Part shown: positions 1-7,198 of the stretch, one piece after another | How positions within the stretch are numbered: the first letter of the stretch is position 1 | Layout of the letters: every line of letters begins with the position of its first letter | DNA from: Trichloromonas sp034006665 | GTDB taxonomy: Bacteria; Desulfobacterota; Desulfuromonadia; Desulfuromonadales; Trichloromonadaceae | Assembly (NCBI RefSeq): GCF_034006665.1 | Contig: NZ_JAVESI010000010.1 | Location: 26,778-90,777, forward strand | Length of the DNA stretch: 64,000 bases | Reading direction: 5' to 3' | Translations under genes and position numbers: made by a program | The notes under the pieces: model-generated | The model's input: only the letters and a program-made list of their open reading frames with translations | The model's database searches: none | Told to the model about the DNA's origin: nothing

Positions 1-1
1 C

Positions 2-271
2 GTTCGCCTTACTGCCGACGGCGGCGTCGAGCCCATCCAACCCGAATGCATCCCCAAACGCTCCCAGGACCTCGAAGAGGCCTATCACGACGCGGGGCAG
101 TTCTACTGGGGGCGCACCGAGGCCTTCCTCAAAGGCCTGCCGATTTTCTCCCGCCACGCCATCCCCATCATCCTCCCCCGCCATCGGGTGCAGGACATCG
201 ACACCCCCGAAGACTGGCTGCGCGCCGAATTCCTGCACCGCGCCATCCAACTGGCGGAGGCCGAGCGATAG
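2..271 (+). CDS. pseF: Pseudaminic acid cytidylyltransferase, C-terminal part (cut by window start)
   Basis: The frame is open from base 2 to a TAG at 269-271, giving about 89 residues. The segment KRSQDLEEAYHDAGQFYWG and the later RVQDIDTPEDW are typical of the C-terminal half of PseF, which couples CMP to pseudaminic acid in the cytoplasm. The nucleotide-binding N-terminus lies outside the window. pseG and pseI follow on the same strand, supporting the assignment; pseB, pseC and pseH are not in the window and may lie upstream. The identification rests on family recall of these motifs and on context. Confidence 0.85.
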   Translation, partial: VRLTADGGVEPIQPECIPKRSQDLEEAYHDAGQFYWGRTEAFLKGLPIFSRHAIPIILPRHRVQDIDTPEDWLRAEFLHRAIQLAEAER

Positions 272-339
272 GGTAATGGCGGGAAACAGGATCCGTTAGG
301 GCTAAGGGCAAGTCAGCATCGAGGAGGTGAAAAAACGCG

Positions 340-687
340 ATGAGCGCACCTACTAAATATCAGACCATCGAGCATGGCGGGCATCCCGCTTTTGTGCTCG
401 TCCCCTGGGAGGAGTGGCGCCGTATCGAACCGCTGCTTGAAGCCGAAAAGGCCAAAGCCTCCGGTATCCCCCAGGAAGTCGTTGAGGCACATGTCTTGCG
501 GGATGTGCCCCTGATCAAGGCCTGGCGTGAGCACTTTGGGCTGACCCAGGAAGAACTGGCTTCACGGTTGGGGATTGCTCAGGCCAGCGTGGCGAAGTTC
601 GAACGGTCCGGCGCCCAGCCGCGCACCGCTACACTCCGTAAAATCGCCCAGGCCTTGGGGCTGAGTGTGGAACAGCTGCTTGGGTGA
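340..687 (+). CDS. XRE-family helix-turn-helix protein, antitoxin-like
   Basis: This 115-residue protein has two parts. Residues 1-45 (with FVLVPWEEWRRIEPLLE) resemble the short N-terminal segment of Phd/HigA-like antitoxins. Residues about 58-115 form an XRE helix-turn-helix, seen in GLTQEELASRLGIAQASVAKFE. The start is set by an AGGAGGTG ribosome site at 322-329. It sits between pseF and pseG and overlaps the pseG start, so it interrupts an otherwise metabolic operon. No toxin partner is adjacent; it may be a lone antitoxin relic or a local regulator. The DNA-binding role is inferred from the fold. Confidence 0.8.
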   Translation: MSAPTKYQTIEHGGHPAFVLVPWEEWRRIEPLLEAEKAKASGIPQEVVEAHVLRDVPLIKAWREHFGLTQEELASRLGIAQASVAKFERSGAQPRTATLRKIAQALGLSVEQLLG

Positions 688-1708
688 CGGCACTCTGTCG
701 CGGATCGCGATTCGCGCTGATGCTTCGACGGTCATCGGCAGCGGCCATATCATGCGTTGCCTGACCCTAGCCGAGGTGCTGCGCCGCGCCGGGGGCGACA
801 TCGTCTTTCTCTGCCGGAAGCTGCCGGGTAATCTGGGGAAGGAAATCCGGCGGCGGGGCTTCGAGCTGATTTGGGTGGAAGGAGAGGGGCCGGACGGCCA
901 CGGGATGCGCGGCGGAATCGATCTTTTGATCGTCGATCATTACGATCTGGATGAACGCTGGGAACGATCCATGCGCTCCTTGGCGCGGCGGATCATGGTC
1001 ATCGACGATCTCGCCAATCGGCCCCACGACTGCGATCTGCTGCTCGACCAGAATCTGTTGCCCGCTCTGGACACCCGTTATCAAGGCTTGGTTCCCGACG
1101 GTTGCCGGTTGCTCCTCGGCCCTGGCTACGCCCTGTTGCGGGATGAATTTTATCGGGCGGCGGCAAATGTCCGTGAGCGTACCGGCCTTACCCATCTCTT
1201 GCTCTTTTTCGGCGGCGGCGACGGGGACAACCTCACCGCCCGCGCCCTGCGCGAGCTTCGCGATACCGCCTTGACCGCCGATGTGGTCATCGGCGCGAGC
1301 AACCCGCGCCACGATGAAATCGCCGCGCTCTGCCGGGCCGATGGCGGCTGCTACACCCTGCATGTGCAGACCGGGCGCATGGCCGAACTCATGGCCCGCG
1401 CCGATCTGGCCCTGGGAGCGGGGGGCGGCAGTCATTGGGAACGCTGCCTGCTCGGTCTTCCTGCCTTGGTGGTGACGGTGGCTGAGAACCAGCGCGAGAC
1501 GACCCGCCTGCTGCACGAAAAAGGTGCCTGCCTCTGGCTGGGCGAGGCCGCGAGCCTTCCCCCCGGTGCCTTCCGCCAAGCCCTCGACGATCTGAGCCGA
1601 AACCCTCAAAGACTCGCCGCCATGAGCCACGCCGCCCGTGAAATTGTTCCCCGCGATGGTGGGACGGCCAGGGTGGTGGAGGCGGTAAAATCCATCAATG
1701 TTGAATAA
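665..1708 (+). CDS. pseG: UDP-2,4-diacetamido-2,4,6-trideoxy-beta-L-altropyranose hydrolase
   Basis: PseG removes UDP in the fourth step of CMP-pseudaminic acid synthesis. The 347-residue frame shows the family hallmarks: a glycine-rich nucleotide loop with GSGHIMRC near residue 25 and the UDP-binding GGGSHWERC near residue 253, in a two-domain GT-B-like protein of normal length. The start is uncertain. GTG at 665 has a TTGGGG stretch 6 bases upstream and overlaps the preceding gene by 23 bases. TTG at 680 or CTG at 695 would place the conserved RIAIRADAS strand nearer the N-terminus, as is usual. Translational coupling to the upstream HTH gene is likely. Confidence 0.88.
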   Translation: MWNSCLGDGTLSRIAIRADASTVIGSGHIMRCLTLAEVLRRAGGDIVFLCRKLPGNLGKEIRRRGFELIWVEGEGPDGHGMRGGIDLLIVDHYDLDERWERSMRSLARRIMVIDDLANRPHDCDLLLDQNLLPALDTRYQGLVPDGCRLLLGPGYALLRDEFYRAAANVRERTGLTHLLLFFGGGDGDNLTARALRELRDTALTADVVIGASNPRHDEIAALCRADGGCYTLHVQTGRMAELMARADLALGAGGGSHWERCLLGLPALVVTVAENQRETTRLLHEKGACLWLGEAASLPPGAFRQALDDLSRNPQRLAAMSHAAREIVPRDGGTARVVEAVKSINVE

Positions 1709-1730
1709 AAACAGATCGATTCGAAGGCTT

Positions 1731-1768
1731 TTCACCACAGAGCGCACAGAGGACACAGAGAAAAGCTG
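1731..1768. repeat. Half copy of the CACCACAGAG inverted-repeat family (left arm only)
   Basis: This matches the left arm of the ~125-bp intergenic element seen in full at 17.6, 19.0, 19.7, 20.3 and 21.3 kb: TTCACCACAGAG followed by two spaced CACAGAG/GACACAGAG blocks. No right arm follows. It lies between pseG and parD and is probably a decayed or partial insertion. Confidence 0.7.
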
Positions 1769-1864
1769 TTAGATTTCGGAAGCTTCACGTTGTGCGGGCA
1801 AGCCATTATTGACAGCCCCACCTCCCTGTATTACTTTTTAATATCAATATCCATGGAGGTCATC

Positions 1865-2107
1865 ATGCCCAGAAATACGTCCGTTACCCTAGGGGAACAT
1901 TTTGAACACTTCATTGCCAAAAAGATCGCGCAAGGGCGCTATCAATCTGCAAGCGAAGCGATCAGGGCGGGCTTACGACGCTTGGAGGAAGACGAAATCA
2001 AGCTTGAGTTGTTAAGAGATAAACTTGAGGGTGCCGAACAATCCCCTGTAGTTGACAACTTCAGATGTGAAGATTTTTTGAAAAAAATGCGTCAGAAGCA
2101 TCTTTAG
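1865..2107 (+). CDS. parD: ParD-type ribbon-helix-helix antitoxin
   Basis: This 80-residue protein begins MPRNTSVTLGEHFEHFI and continues with GRYQSASEAIRAGLRRLEE, the typical beta-strand plus two helices of ParD/CopG antitoxins. The acidic C-terminal tail would wrap the toxin. The start chosen is ATG 1865, with GGAGGT 1854-1860 upstream; an earlier in-frame start at 1790 has no ribosome site. The stop TAG is directly followed by the ATG of the toxin gene, so the two are translationally coupled. In this family the complex autorepresses its own promoter; that is family knowledge, not seen here. Confidence 0.9.
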   Translation: MPRNTSVTLGEHFEHFIAKKIAQGRYQSASEAIRAGLRRLEEDEIKLELLRDKLEGAEQSPVVDNFRCEDFLKKMRQKHL

Positions 2108-2413
2108 ATGAGCGGCTCTTTCTTTTTACGGCAGGCGGCTGAAGCCGACCTTGAAGAAATCTGGTGCCACACCCTGCAAGCTTGGGGCAGTGAGCAGGCT
2201 GACCAGTATATCGAAGGGATTATTTCCCGTTTTGGCTGGCTGGCAAAGCACCCTCAGTTAGGCAAGCCCCGTACAGATATCAAACCCGGGTATTTGTGCT
2301 TCCCTGAAGGGCAGCATCTGATCTTCTACCGACGACAGGATAGCAATATTGAAATTCTTGCCGTTGTCCATCAGCGTATGGATTACCTGAAATCTCTCAC
2401 CGATGAGCCCTAA
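2108..2413 (+). CDS. parE: ParE-type toxin
   Basis: This 101-residue protein has the RelE/ParE fold: an N-terminal strand, two helices (AEADLEEIWCHTLQAWG), the HPQLGKPRTDI turn region, and C-terminal strands with the YRRQDSNIEILAVVHQRMD tail characteristic of ParE. ParE toxins typically inhibit DNA gyrase; the target of this one is not known. Its ATG follows the parD stop with no gap. It appears intact and full length. The pair sits inside the pseudaminic acid gene run, away from any recognisable plasmid or phage gene. Confidence 0.9.
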   Translation: MSGSFFLRQAAEADLEEIWCHTLQAWGSEQADQYIEGIISRFGWLAKHPQLGKPRTDIKPGYLCFPEGQHLIFYRRQDSNIEILAVVHQRMDYLKSLTDEP

Positions 2414-2697
2414 ACCGTAGAAAATGATGAATGATGAATGATGAATGAGCGGCCTCGGGTTGGGTTTTTTAAAATGGGGCGCCCGTGATGGGAGCTGATT
2501 GACTAACCCACTTCACCCCCTTGTTTTTTTCCTGATATTGGCGTTGACAATCCCTTTGAGCGGGCACGCTATGCCGCACAAGTTAATCCGCCATTGCCTC
2601 CCACCGGCGGCGCAGCTATGATAACAAGTACCCGCTTGGTGAAAATCCCACAAAAGACAGCACCACGTTACCTATCTTTATGCCGGGAGGACCCTAG
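2414..2697. other. Intergenic region with a heptamer array, no gene seen
   Basis: Three AATGATG units and a partial fourth occupy 2423-2449. The rest has no convincing coding frame. A TTGACA at 2543-2548 could be a -35 element for the next toxin-antitoxin pair, but no well-spaced -10 is obvious. Confidence 0.6.
2423..2449. repeat. Heptanucleotide array (AATGATG)3-4
   Basis: Tandem AATGATG units directly downstream of parE. The same unit recurs at 18928-18983 (8 copies) and 19585-19626 (6 copies), and in variant form near 4.6 and 5.0 kb. Confidence 0.9.
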
Positions 2698-2901
2698 ATG
2701 ACCGTAATCGATGTTGAAAAGATGACAGTTGCTGAACGATTGTTGGCCATGGAGAGTCTCTGGACCTCGCTTGAAAAGGAATACCAGCAAAGCGAAGTTC
2801 CATCATGGCATCGTCATATCCTCGAACAGCGTTGCGAAGAACTACGCCGTGGTGAAGCGAAAATCTTGACTCTCGATGAGTTGGATGCCCGCCGCAGATG
2901 A
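2698..2901 (+). CDS. Putative addiction module antitoxin (TIGR02574-like)
   Basis: This 67-residue protein reads MTVIDVEKMTVAERLLAMESLW, then a charged helical middle, and ends LTLDELDARRR. This is the pattern of the short addiction-module component family paired with ParE/RelE toxins. A strong GGGAGGA site at 2685-2691 fixes the start. The stop overlaps the ATG of the next gene by four bases (ATGA), the usual antitoxin-toxin coupling. Assignment is by length, pattern and neighbour; it has no recognised DNA-binding fold. Confidence 0.85.
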   Translation: MTVIDVEKMTVAERLLAMESLWTSLEKEYQQSEVPSWHRHILEQRCEELRRGEAKILTLDELDARRR

Positions 2902-3221
2902 TAACTGTTGATCGCGTTGTTGCCCTTGAGCCTGTTTCTGACGATCTCAACTCCGGGAAGAATTTTTATGATCAAATAGAACCGGGGGTCGGAGATTTCT
3001 TTTGGGATAGTCTGATGGCAGACATCCGGTCGTTGAAAATTTATGCGGGTGTCCATATGCGGGAGCAAGGTCTGTATCGAATGCCTGCGAAGCGCTTCCC
3101 CTATCAGGTCTATTACCTTATTGAGGAGCATACGGTTTATGTTGTTGCCGTCCTTCCGATGCGCAAAGATCCTTTGTGGGTGAAGGAAACGTTGACAGCG
3201 AGAAAACCTCTAATTTATTAG
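2898..3221 (+). CDS. RelE/ParE-family toxin
   Basis: The 107-residue product has the RelE superfamily layout, with FYDQIEPGVGDFFWDSL helices, an MPAKRFPYQVYYLIEEH strand pair and a VVAVLPMRKDP C-terminal strand. It partners the upstream 67-residue antitoxin through a four-base overlap. It is full length with no visible lesion. Whether it cleaves mRNA or acts on gyrase cannot be told from sequence. It is the second complete toxin-antitoxin pair between pseG and pseI. Confidence 0.85.
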   Translation: MITVDRVVALEPVSDDLNSGKNFYDQIEPGVGDFFWDSLMADIRSLKIYAGVHMREQGLYRMPAKRFPYQVYYLIEEHTVYVVAVLPMRKDPLWVKETLTARKPLIY

Positions 3222-3303
3222 CAAGTTTGAAACCACAGCCGGCGCTTAAGATAGAACCCTGTAACCTCCTTGTTCTGGTTGCCGACAAAGATGATTCTTT
3301 GAT

Positions 3304-3420
3304 GGCGTCGCAAAAACCCACCAACTGCTGCGTTGCTGCAATCGGCTCGCTGCTTCGACGTACGTAAGTACGCCTCATTGCTCGCCAATTGCGCGCCTTG
3401 CATTTGGCGCTTTTTGCGAA
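3304..3420. repeat. Intergenic repeat, copy 1 (AAAACCCACCAACTG family)
   Basis: The stretch shares AAAACCCACCAACTG, GCGTTGCTGC, GGCTCGC and CCTTGCATTTGGCGCTTTT with 39952-40017. This copy carries an extra insert containing ACGTACGTAAGTACG. It lies between a toxin gene and pseI and contains no credible gene. Confidence 0.75.
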
Positions 3421-3466
3421 AGCATCTTTCTTTAGTTAAAGAGTGTGGAAAAATTAAGATTTTCCG

Positions 3467-3491
3467 CATTCATCACTCATCATTCATCATT
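3467..3491. repeat. Heptamer array, reverse orientation, upstream of pseI
   Basis: CATTCATCACTCATCATTCATCATT is the complement of the AATGATG/ATGATGAGTG units. It ends 12 bases before the pseI ribosome site (GGGGAGG 3503-3509), so length changes here could affect pseI expression; that effect is inference. Confidence 0.85.
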
Positions 3492-3512
3492 AGCTTTTTA
3501 TCGGGGAGGCAT

Positions 3513-4568
3513 ATGAACGACATCCGTATTGGCCGTCACCTTGTCGGCCCTGATCAGCCGCCTTTCATCATTGCCGAGATGTCCGGCAATCATGGTCATG
3601 ATCTCGACAAGGCCCTGCGGCTGGTCGATGCCGCCGCCGAGGCGGGGGCGCAGGCGCTCAAGCTGCAAACCTACACCGCCGACACCATGACCCTCGATAT
3701 CGCCGAAGGGGAATTCTTCATCGATGACCCAGCCAGTCTCTGGCGCGGGCATTCCCTCTACGAACTCTACGAAAAGGCCCACACCCCCTGGGACTGGCAC
3801 GCGCCCCTCTTTGAGCGTGCCCGAAAGCGGGGACTCGAAGTGTTCAGTACCCCCTTCGACGCCACCGCCGTTGACCTGCTCGAAGCCCTGGATGTCCCCT
3901 GCTACAAAATCGCCTCCTTCGAAAACGGCGACCTGCCCCTCATCCGCCGCGTCGCCGCCACCGGCAAGCCGCTCATCCTTTCCACCGGCACCGCCACCCT
4001 GGTCGAACTGGCCGAAGCGGTCGCGGCGGCGCGCGAGGCCGGGTGCCGCGATCTGATCCTGCTCAAGTGCACCAGCAACTACCCGGCCGAACCGACCGAT
4101 GCCAATCTTTTGACACTGGCGCACATGGCGCAACTCTTCGACTGCCAGGTCGGCATCTCCGACCACACCCTTGGCACCGCCGTGGCCGTGGCGGGCGTGG
4201 CGCTGGGGGGACGGGTGATCGAAAAGCACTTCACCCTGAGCCGCGCCGACGGCGACATCGACGCCGCCTTTTCCCTGGAACCGGCTGAGTTGCAACGCCT
4301 GGTAAACGATGCCCGCATGGCCTGGCAGGCGCTGGGGCGAGTGAATTACGGACCGACGGAGAAGGAGTTGGTCTCAAGAAAGCACCGGCGTAGTCTCTAC
4401 ATCACCGAAAATCTTAAGAAAGGCGACATTCTCACCGAAGAGAATGTCAGGGCAATCCGGCCGGGTTTGGGGCTGCCACCGAAATATCTGGAAATGGTGC
4501 TGGGGCGGGCGGTTGTCCGTGACGTTAGCAAAGGCTCGCCGTTGCAGTGGTCTTTGATTGGCTCATAA
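3513..4568 (+). CDS. pseI: Pseudaminic acid synthase
   Basis: PseI condenses phosphoenolpyruvate with 2,4-diacetamido-2,4,6-trideoxy-altrose to make pseudaminic acid. The 351-residue product has an N-terminal NeuB-type TIM barrel (PPFIIAEMSGNHGHDLDKA, KLQTYTADTMTLD, KCTSNYPA, ISDHTLG, EKHFTLSRADGDIDAAFS) and a C-terminal SAF/antifreeze-like domain from about residue 290 (RRSLYITENLKKGDILTEEN). The start is ATG 3513 behind GGGGAGG; an upstream in-frame extension to 3333 is repeat DNA. It is the last recognised pse gene here, separated from pseG by two toxin-antitoxin pairs. Confidence 0.95.
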   Translation: MNDIRIGRHLVGPDQPPFIIAEMSGNHGHDLDKALRLVDAAAEAGAQALKLQTYTADTMTLDIAEGEFFIDDPASLWRGHSLYELYEKAHTPWDWHAPLFERARKRGLEVFSTPFDATAVDLLEALDVPCYKIASFENGDLPLIRRVAATGKPLILSTGTATLVELAEAVAAAREAGCRDLILLKCTSNYPAEPTDANLLTLAHMAQLFDCQVGISDHTLGTAVAVAGVALGGRVIEKHFTLSRADGDIDAAFSLEPAELQRLVNDARMAWQALGRVNYGPTEKELVSRKHRRSLYITENLKKGDILTEENVRAIRPGLGLPPKYLEMVLGRAVVRDVSKGSPLQWSLIGS

Positions 4569-4576
4569 TGTAGGAA

Positions 4577-4613
4577 ATGATGAGTGATGAGTGATGAGTG
4601 ATGAGTGATGAGG
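4577..4613. repeat. Heptamer array, TGATGAG variant, left of the four-helix-bundle gene
   Basis: Five TGATGAG units directly after pseI. The same motif, ATGATGAGTGATGA, then forms the start codon region of the next gene at 4630. Confidence 0.9.
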
Positions 4614-4629
4614 AAGGCGAAGCTGTGAA

Positions 4630-5013
4630 ATGATGAGTGATGAAAAAACCTGTATTCTTCAGCGGACCAAGTTGTTCGCGTTGCGGATCATTCGACTGTA
4701 TGGTGCTTTGCCGCGTACTACGGGGGGGCAGGTCATCGGTAAACAACTCTTGCGTTCGGGAACTTCCGTCGGCGCTCATGTTCGGGAAGGGAAGCGAAGC
4801 CGTTCCTATGCCGAGATGATCAGCAAGACCGAAGGAGCGATGCAGGAACTTGAAGAGAGCATCTACTGGTTCGAACTGCTCGAAGAATCCGGCATCGTGC
4901 AGCCGGAGCGACTTGCCGACCTGAAAAAAGAGGCGAATGAGTTGATGGCGATTCTTGTAACCAGTACAAGGACATTGAAAAGCAGGTCAACCAAAGGCAG
5001 CGGTAAATCTTGA
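4630..5013 (+). CDS. Four-helix-bundle protein (S23/intervening-sequence type)
   Basis: The 127-residue protein has the pattern of the TIGR02436/S23 family, first known from 23S rRNA intervening sequences: FALRIIRLYGALPRTTGG, QLLRSGTSVGAHVREGKR, then EMISKTEGAMQELEESIYWFELL. Function is unknown; related bundles (Avd) serve in diversity-generating retroelements, but no such element is visible here. The gene is bracketed by heptamer arrays in opposite orientations (4577-4613 and 5024-5053), and its own first codons (MMSDE) are spelled by the repeat unit. It overlaps the next frame by four bases if that gene starts at TTG 5010. Confidence 0.88.
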   Translation: MMSDEKTCILQRTKLFALRIIRLYGALPRTTGGQVIGKQLLRSGTSVGAHVREGKRSRSYAEMISKTEGAMQELEESIYWFELLEESGIVQPERLADLKKEANELMAILVTSTRTLKSRSTKGSGKS

Positions 5014-6008
5014 ATCGAAATAATTCATCATTCATCACTCATCATTCATCACTGAAAAGCGCCAATTGGCTGATGACCAGCGCCGGTGCCAAGGTCGATC
5101 TCGCTCGGCGTTTGCGCGTGGCCCTCTCCCCACATGGTCTGCGGCTTTTTGCCTGCGATATTTCCTCCGATTCCGCCGCCTTGCATTTTTGCGATGGCGG
5201 TTTTCTTGTGCCGCCGAGCAACGATCCCGCCTATCTCGATTCCCTTGTCGCCGCCTGTCGCGAGCGGGGGGTCGGCGTGATCCTGCCGACCCGAGACGAA
5301 GATCTGGTCTTCCTGGGCCGCTCCCGGGCGACGTTGACCGCCGCCGGTATCGAGGTGCTCGTTTCGCCCCTCGAATCCCTCGAAATCTGCCTGGACAAAA
5401 TCCGCTTTCACGACCATTGCCTGGCCCACGGCTTGCCGGTTCTGCCCCGGGTGACGCAGCCGTCGCCGGAGAGTTTCCCCCTCTTTGCCCGCCTGCGCCG
5501 GGGCGCCGGGGGGAGCGCGGCCCAGGTGGTGCCAAATGTGGCGATGCTGCGCGCCCTGTACGGCGAGCCGCCCTGGCCCGATCTGCTGCTGCAACCCCTG
5601 TGCGCCGCGCCTGAATACAGCATCGATGCGCTCTTTGATGAAGACGGGCGGGCGTTGCAGTGGATCGCCCGGGAGCGGCTGCGGGTGCGGGCTGGGGAGT
5701 CGACGGTGAGCCGCACGGTTTCCATTTCCGCTTTGGATGAGTTGGTTCTTTTCTTGGCCCAATCCCTGCATTTGTTTGGAGCGGTGACGGTGCAGACCTT
5801 CTGGTCGGCGGCCGACGGCGCCAGGCTCATCGAGGTCAATCCGCGCTTCGGCGGCGCCTCGGCTCTGGGCATCGAGGCCGGGCTCGACACTCCCCGGCGG
5901 CTGGTGGCCTGGGCGCAAGGGGAGCATGGGGAATTCGTCCGGCCCCGGCCTTTGCGCTATGGGCTGAAGATGCTGCGCTACAGCCAAGATGTTTTTTGCA
6001 AGGGATGA
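5010..6008 (+). CDS. ATP-grasp domain protein in the pse locus
   Basis: This protein of up to 332 residues has an N-terminal Rossmann-like segment (LMTSAGAKVDLARRLR), a central ATP-grasp core and the metal-binding LIEVNPRFGGASALGIEAG near residue 275. The usual ATP-binding lysine strand reads LFARLRRGAGG, so an arginine may replace the lysine. The start is uncertain: TTG 5010 overlaps the previous stop but would translate through a heptamer array, while ATG 5073 lacks a clear ribosome site and trims the first strand. Proteins of this kind ligate acids to amines or hydroxyls. A role in decorating pseudaminic acid is a guess from position, and the substrate is unknown. Confidence 0.75.
   Translation: MNRNNSSFITHHSSLKSANWLMTSAGAKVDLARRLRVALSPHGLRLFACDISSDSAALHFCDGGFLVPPSNDPAYLDSLVAACRERGVGVILPTRDEDLVFLGRSRATLTAAGIEVLVSPLESLEICLDKIRFHDHCLAHGLPVLPRVTQPSPESFPLFARLRRGAGGSAAQVVPNVAMLRALYGEPPWPDLLLQPLCAAPEYSIDALFDEDGRALQWIARERLRVRAGESTVSRTVSISALDELVLFLAQSLHLFGAVTVQTFWSAADGARLIEVNPRFGGASALGIEAGLDTPRRLVAWAQGEHGEFVRPRPLRYGLKMLRYSQDVFCKG
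5024..5053. repeat. Heptamer array, reverse orientation, right of the four-helix-bundle gene
   Basis: TTCATCATTCATCACTCATC and continuation, the complement of the units at 4577-4613. Together the two arrays make an inverted flank around the gene at 4630-5013. Confidence 0.9.
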
Positions 6009-6610
6009 ACGGCATGCCCTGCCTTCTCGACAAGTACCGTCTCTTTCTCGTGGATATGGACAATACCCTCTACGCCGAGCGGGATTTCGTCCTCAGCGGT
6101 TTCCGCGCCGTCGCCGGTCATTTGGCGGCCTGGGGGCTGGATTCGGCGGCGGCTGGGGATTATCTGCAAAGGCGGTTTGATGCCTGTGGGCGGGAGAAGA
6201 TTTTCAACCACCTGCTGCGGGAATTCGGCCTGGAGGCTACGCCGGAACGGATCGGCGAATTGGTCGAGGTCTACCGGGGGCACTGCCCGCACATAACTCT
6301 CTTCTCCGGCGCGGAAGAAATGTTGCGCTGCATGCGCGCACGGGGCCGGGTGGTGGTGGTCACCGACGGCCTGCCGGCGGTGCAGGAACGCAAGTTCAAG
6401 GCCCTGGGGCTGGAGCGGCTGGTGGATCAGGTGGTCTACTGCTGGGCGACAGGCTACCCCAAGCCCGACCCGAGGTCGCTGGAGGGGATAGTGAGGCAGG
6501 GCGATCCCGAAGCGGTGCTGATTGGGGATCGGGAGGATCATGATATGGAGATGGCGAGGCAGTGGGGGGTGGATGGGGTGAAGGTGGAAGGGGATAGACC
6601 AATTTCATAA
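6005..6610 (+). CDS. HAD-superfamily hydrolase
   Basis: This phosphatase-like protein of about 201 residues carries all four HAD motifs: DMDNTLY (nucleophile Asp17 and Asp19 from the chosen start), VVVTDG, the lysine in GYPKPD, and IGDREDHDME. A helical cap lies between motifs I and II. The start is ATG 6005, overlapping the ATP-grasp stop as ATGA; a TTG at 5996 is less likely. The overlap implies joint translation and perhaps one pathway with the ATP-grasp protein. The substrate cannot be read from the sequence; a sugar phosphate is plausible in this locus. Confidence 0.85.
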   Translation: MNGMPCLLDKYRLFLVDMDNTLYAERDFVLSGFRAVAGHLAAWGLDSAAAGDYLQRRFDACGREKIFNHLLREFGLEATPERIGELVEVYRGHCPHITLFSGAEEMLRCMRARGRVVVVTDGLPAVQERKFKALGLERLVDQVVYCWATGYPKPDPRSLEGIVRQGDPEAVLIGDREDHDMEMARQWGVDGVKVEGDRPIS

Positions 6611-6644
6611 ATACGAAGAGAAAGTATAAACAAGGAGAAAAACT

Positions 6645-7133
6645 ATGATTGATTTAACAAGAATGCTAACTTTTGTTTTTGAGAGATACGAAAAAAACAA
6701 GGATTTCGATGGTAGAAATAAAATATTTCGCTATGCGATTCTAGCTGAAGCTAAACTTAACAATGATCTTGCCTCGATTATCCTTCGAGAAAAAATAGAG
6801 AACGTTGTGAAAAACTGTCCTGATCTTTTCAAAGAATTTTCCATAACGATGTCAGAGGTTTTATTAACTTACGGAGTCCCTGCTTGTGTTGTATTCGACG
6901 AAAGCAGCCACCCAAAGGAAAAAAATATTTCTGAATTATCCAGTAGTAAATCGAGATTGAGTCAGTTTGAAATGAGAAGCGCTTCTGAGTTGTTTGAATT
7001 CTATAATAGAAAGTGTCAGCTAGTTAAGTCACTTTACAACTCCAGCTCATTAAATTTAAAAAGCATAAGTTTAGAGCTACGTATAAGAAATATTGAGTAT
7101 TCTACTAGATCGATTATTAAAAAATTAGAGTAA
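6645..7133 (+). CDS. Hypothetical protein, AT-rich
   Basis: This 162-residue product has no motif I recognise. It is mostly helical and charged, rich in Lys, Ser and Asn, with no signal peptide or membrane segment. AAGGAG at 6632-6637 sets the start. The gene and its flanks are far more AT-rich than the pse genes, with runs of A-ending codons, which suggests recent acquisition. It is the first of the AT-leaning stretch leading into the glycan-assembly genes. It could be a small accessory protein of that locus; no function is claimed. Confidence 0.65.
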   Translation: MIDLTRMLTFVFERYEKNKDFDGRNKIFRYAILAEAKLNNDLASIILREKIENVVKNCPDLFKEFSITMSEVLLTYGVPACVVFDESSHPKEKNISELSSSKSRLSQFEMRSASELFEFYNRKCQLVKSLYNSSSLNLKSISLELRIRNIEYSTRSIIKKLE

Positions 7134-7198
7134 TTTTAAATTGTTTATATTTTGTAGATTCGATTATAAAAGTCAGTTATACATAATATAGGTTTTAT

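Noticed and set aside
4525..4779. Minus-strand frame through the heptamer array near 4.6 kb
   Set aside because: It reads the array as a Ser/His/Ile repeat and runs antisense to pseI and the four-helix-bundle gene; repeat artefact.
5035..5987. Minus-strand frames opposite the ATP-grasp gene
   Set aside because: Shadow frames of a GC-rich gene without motifs or ribosome sites.
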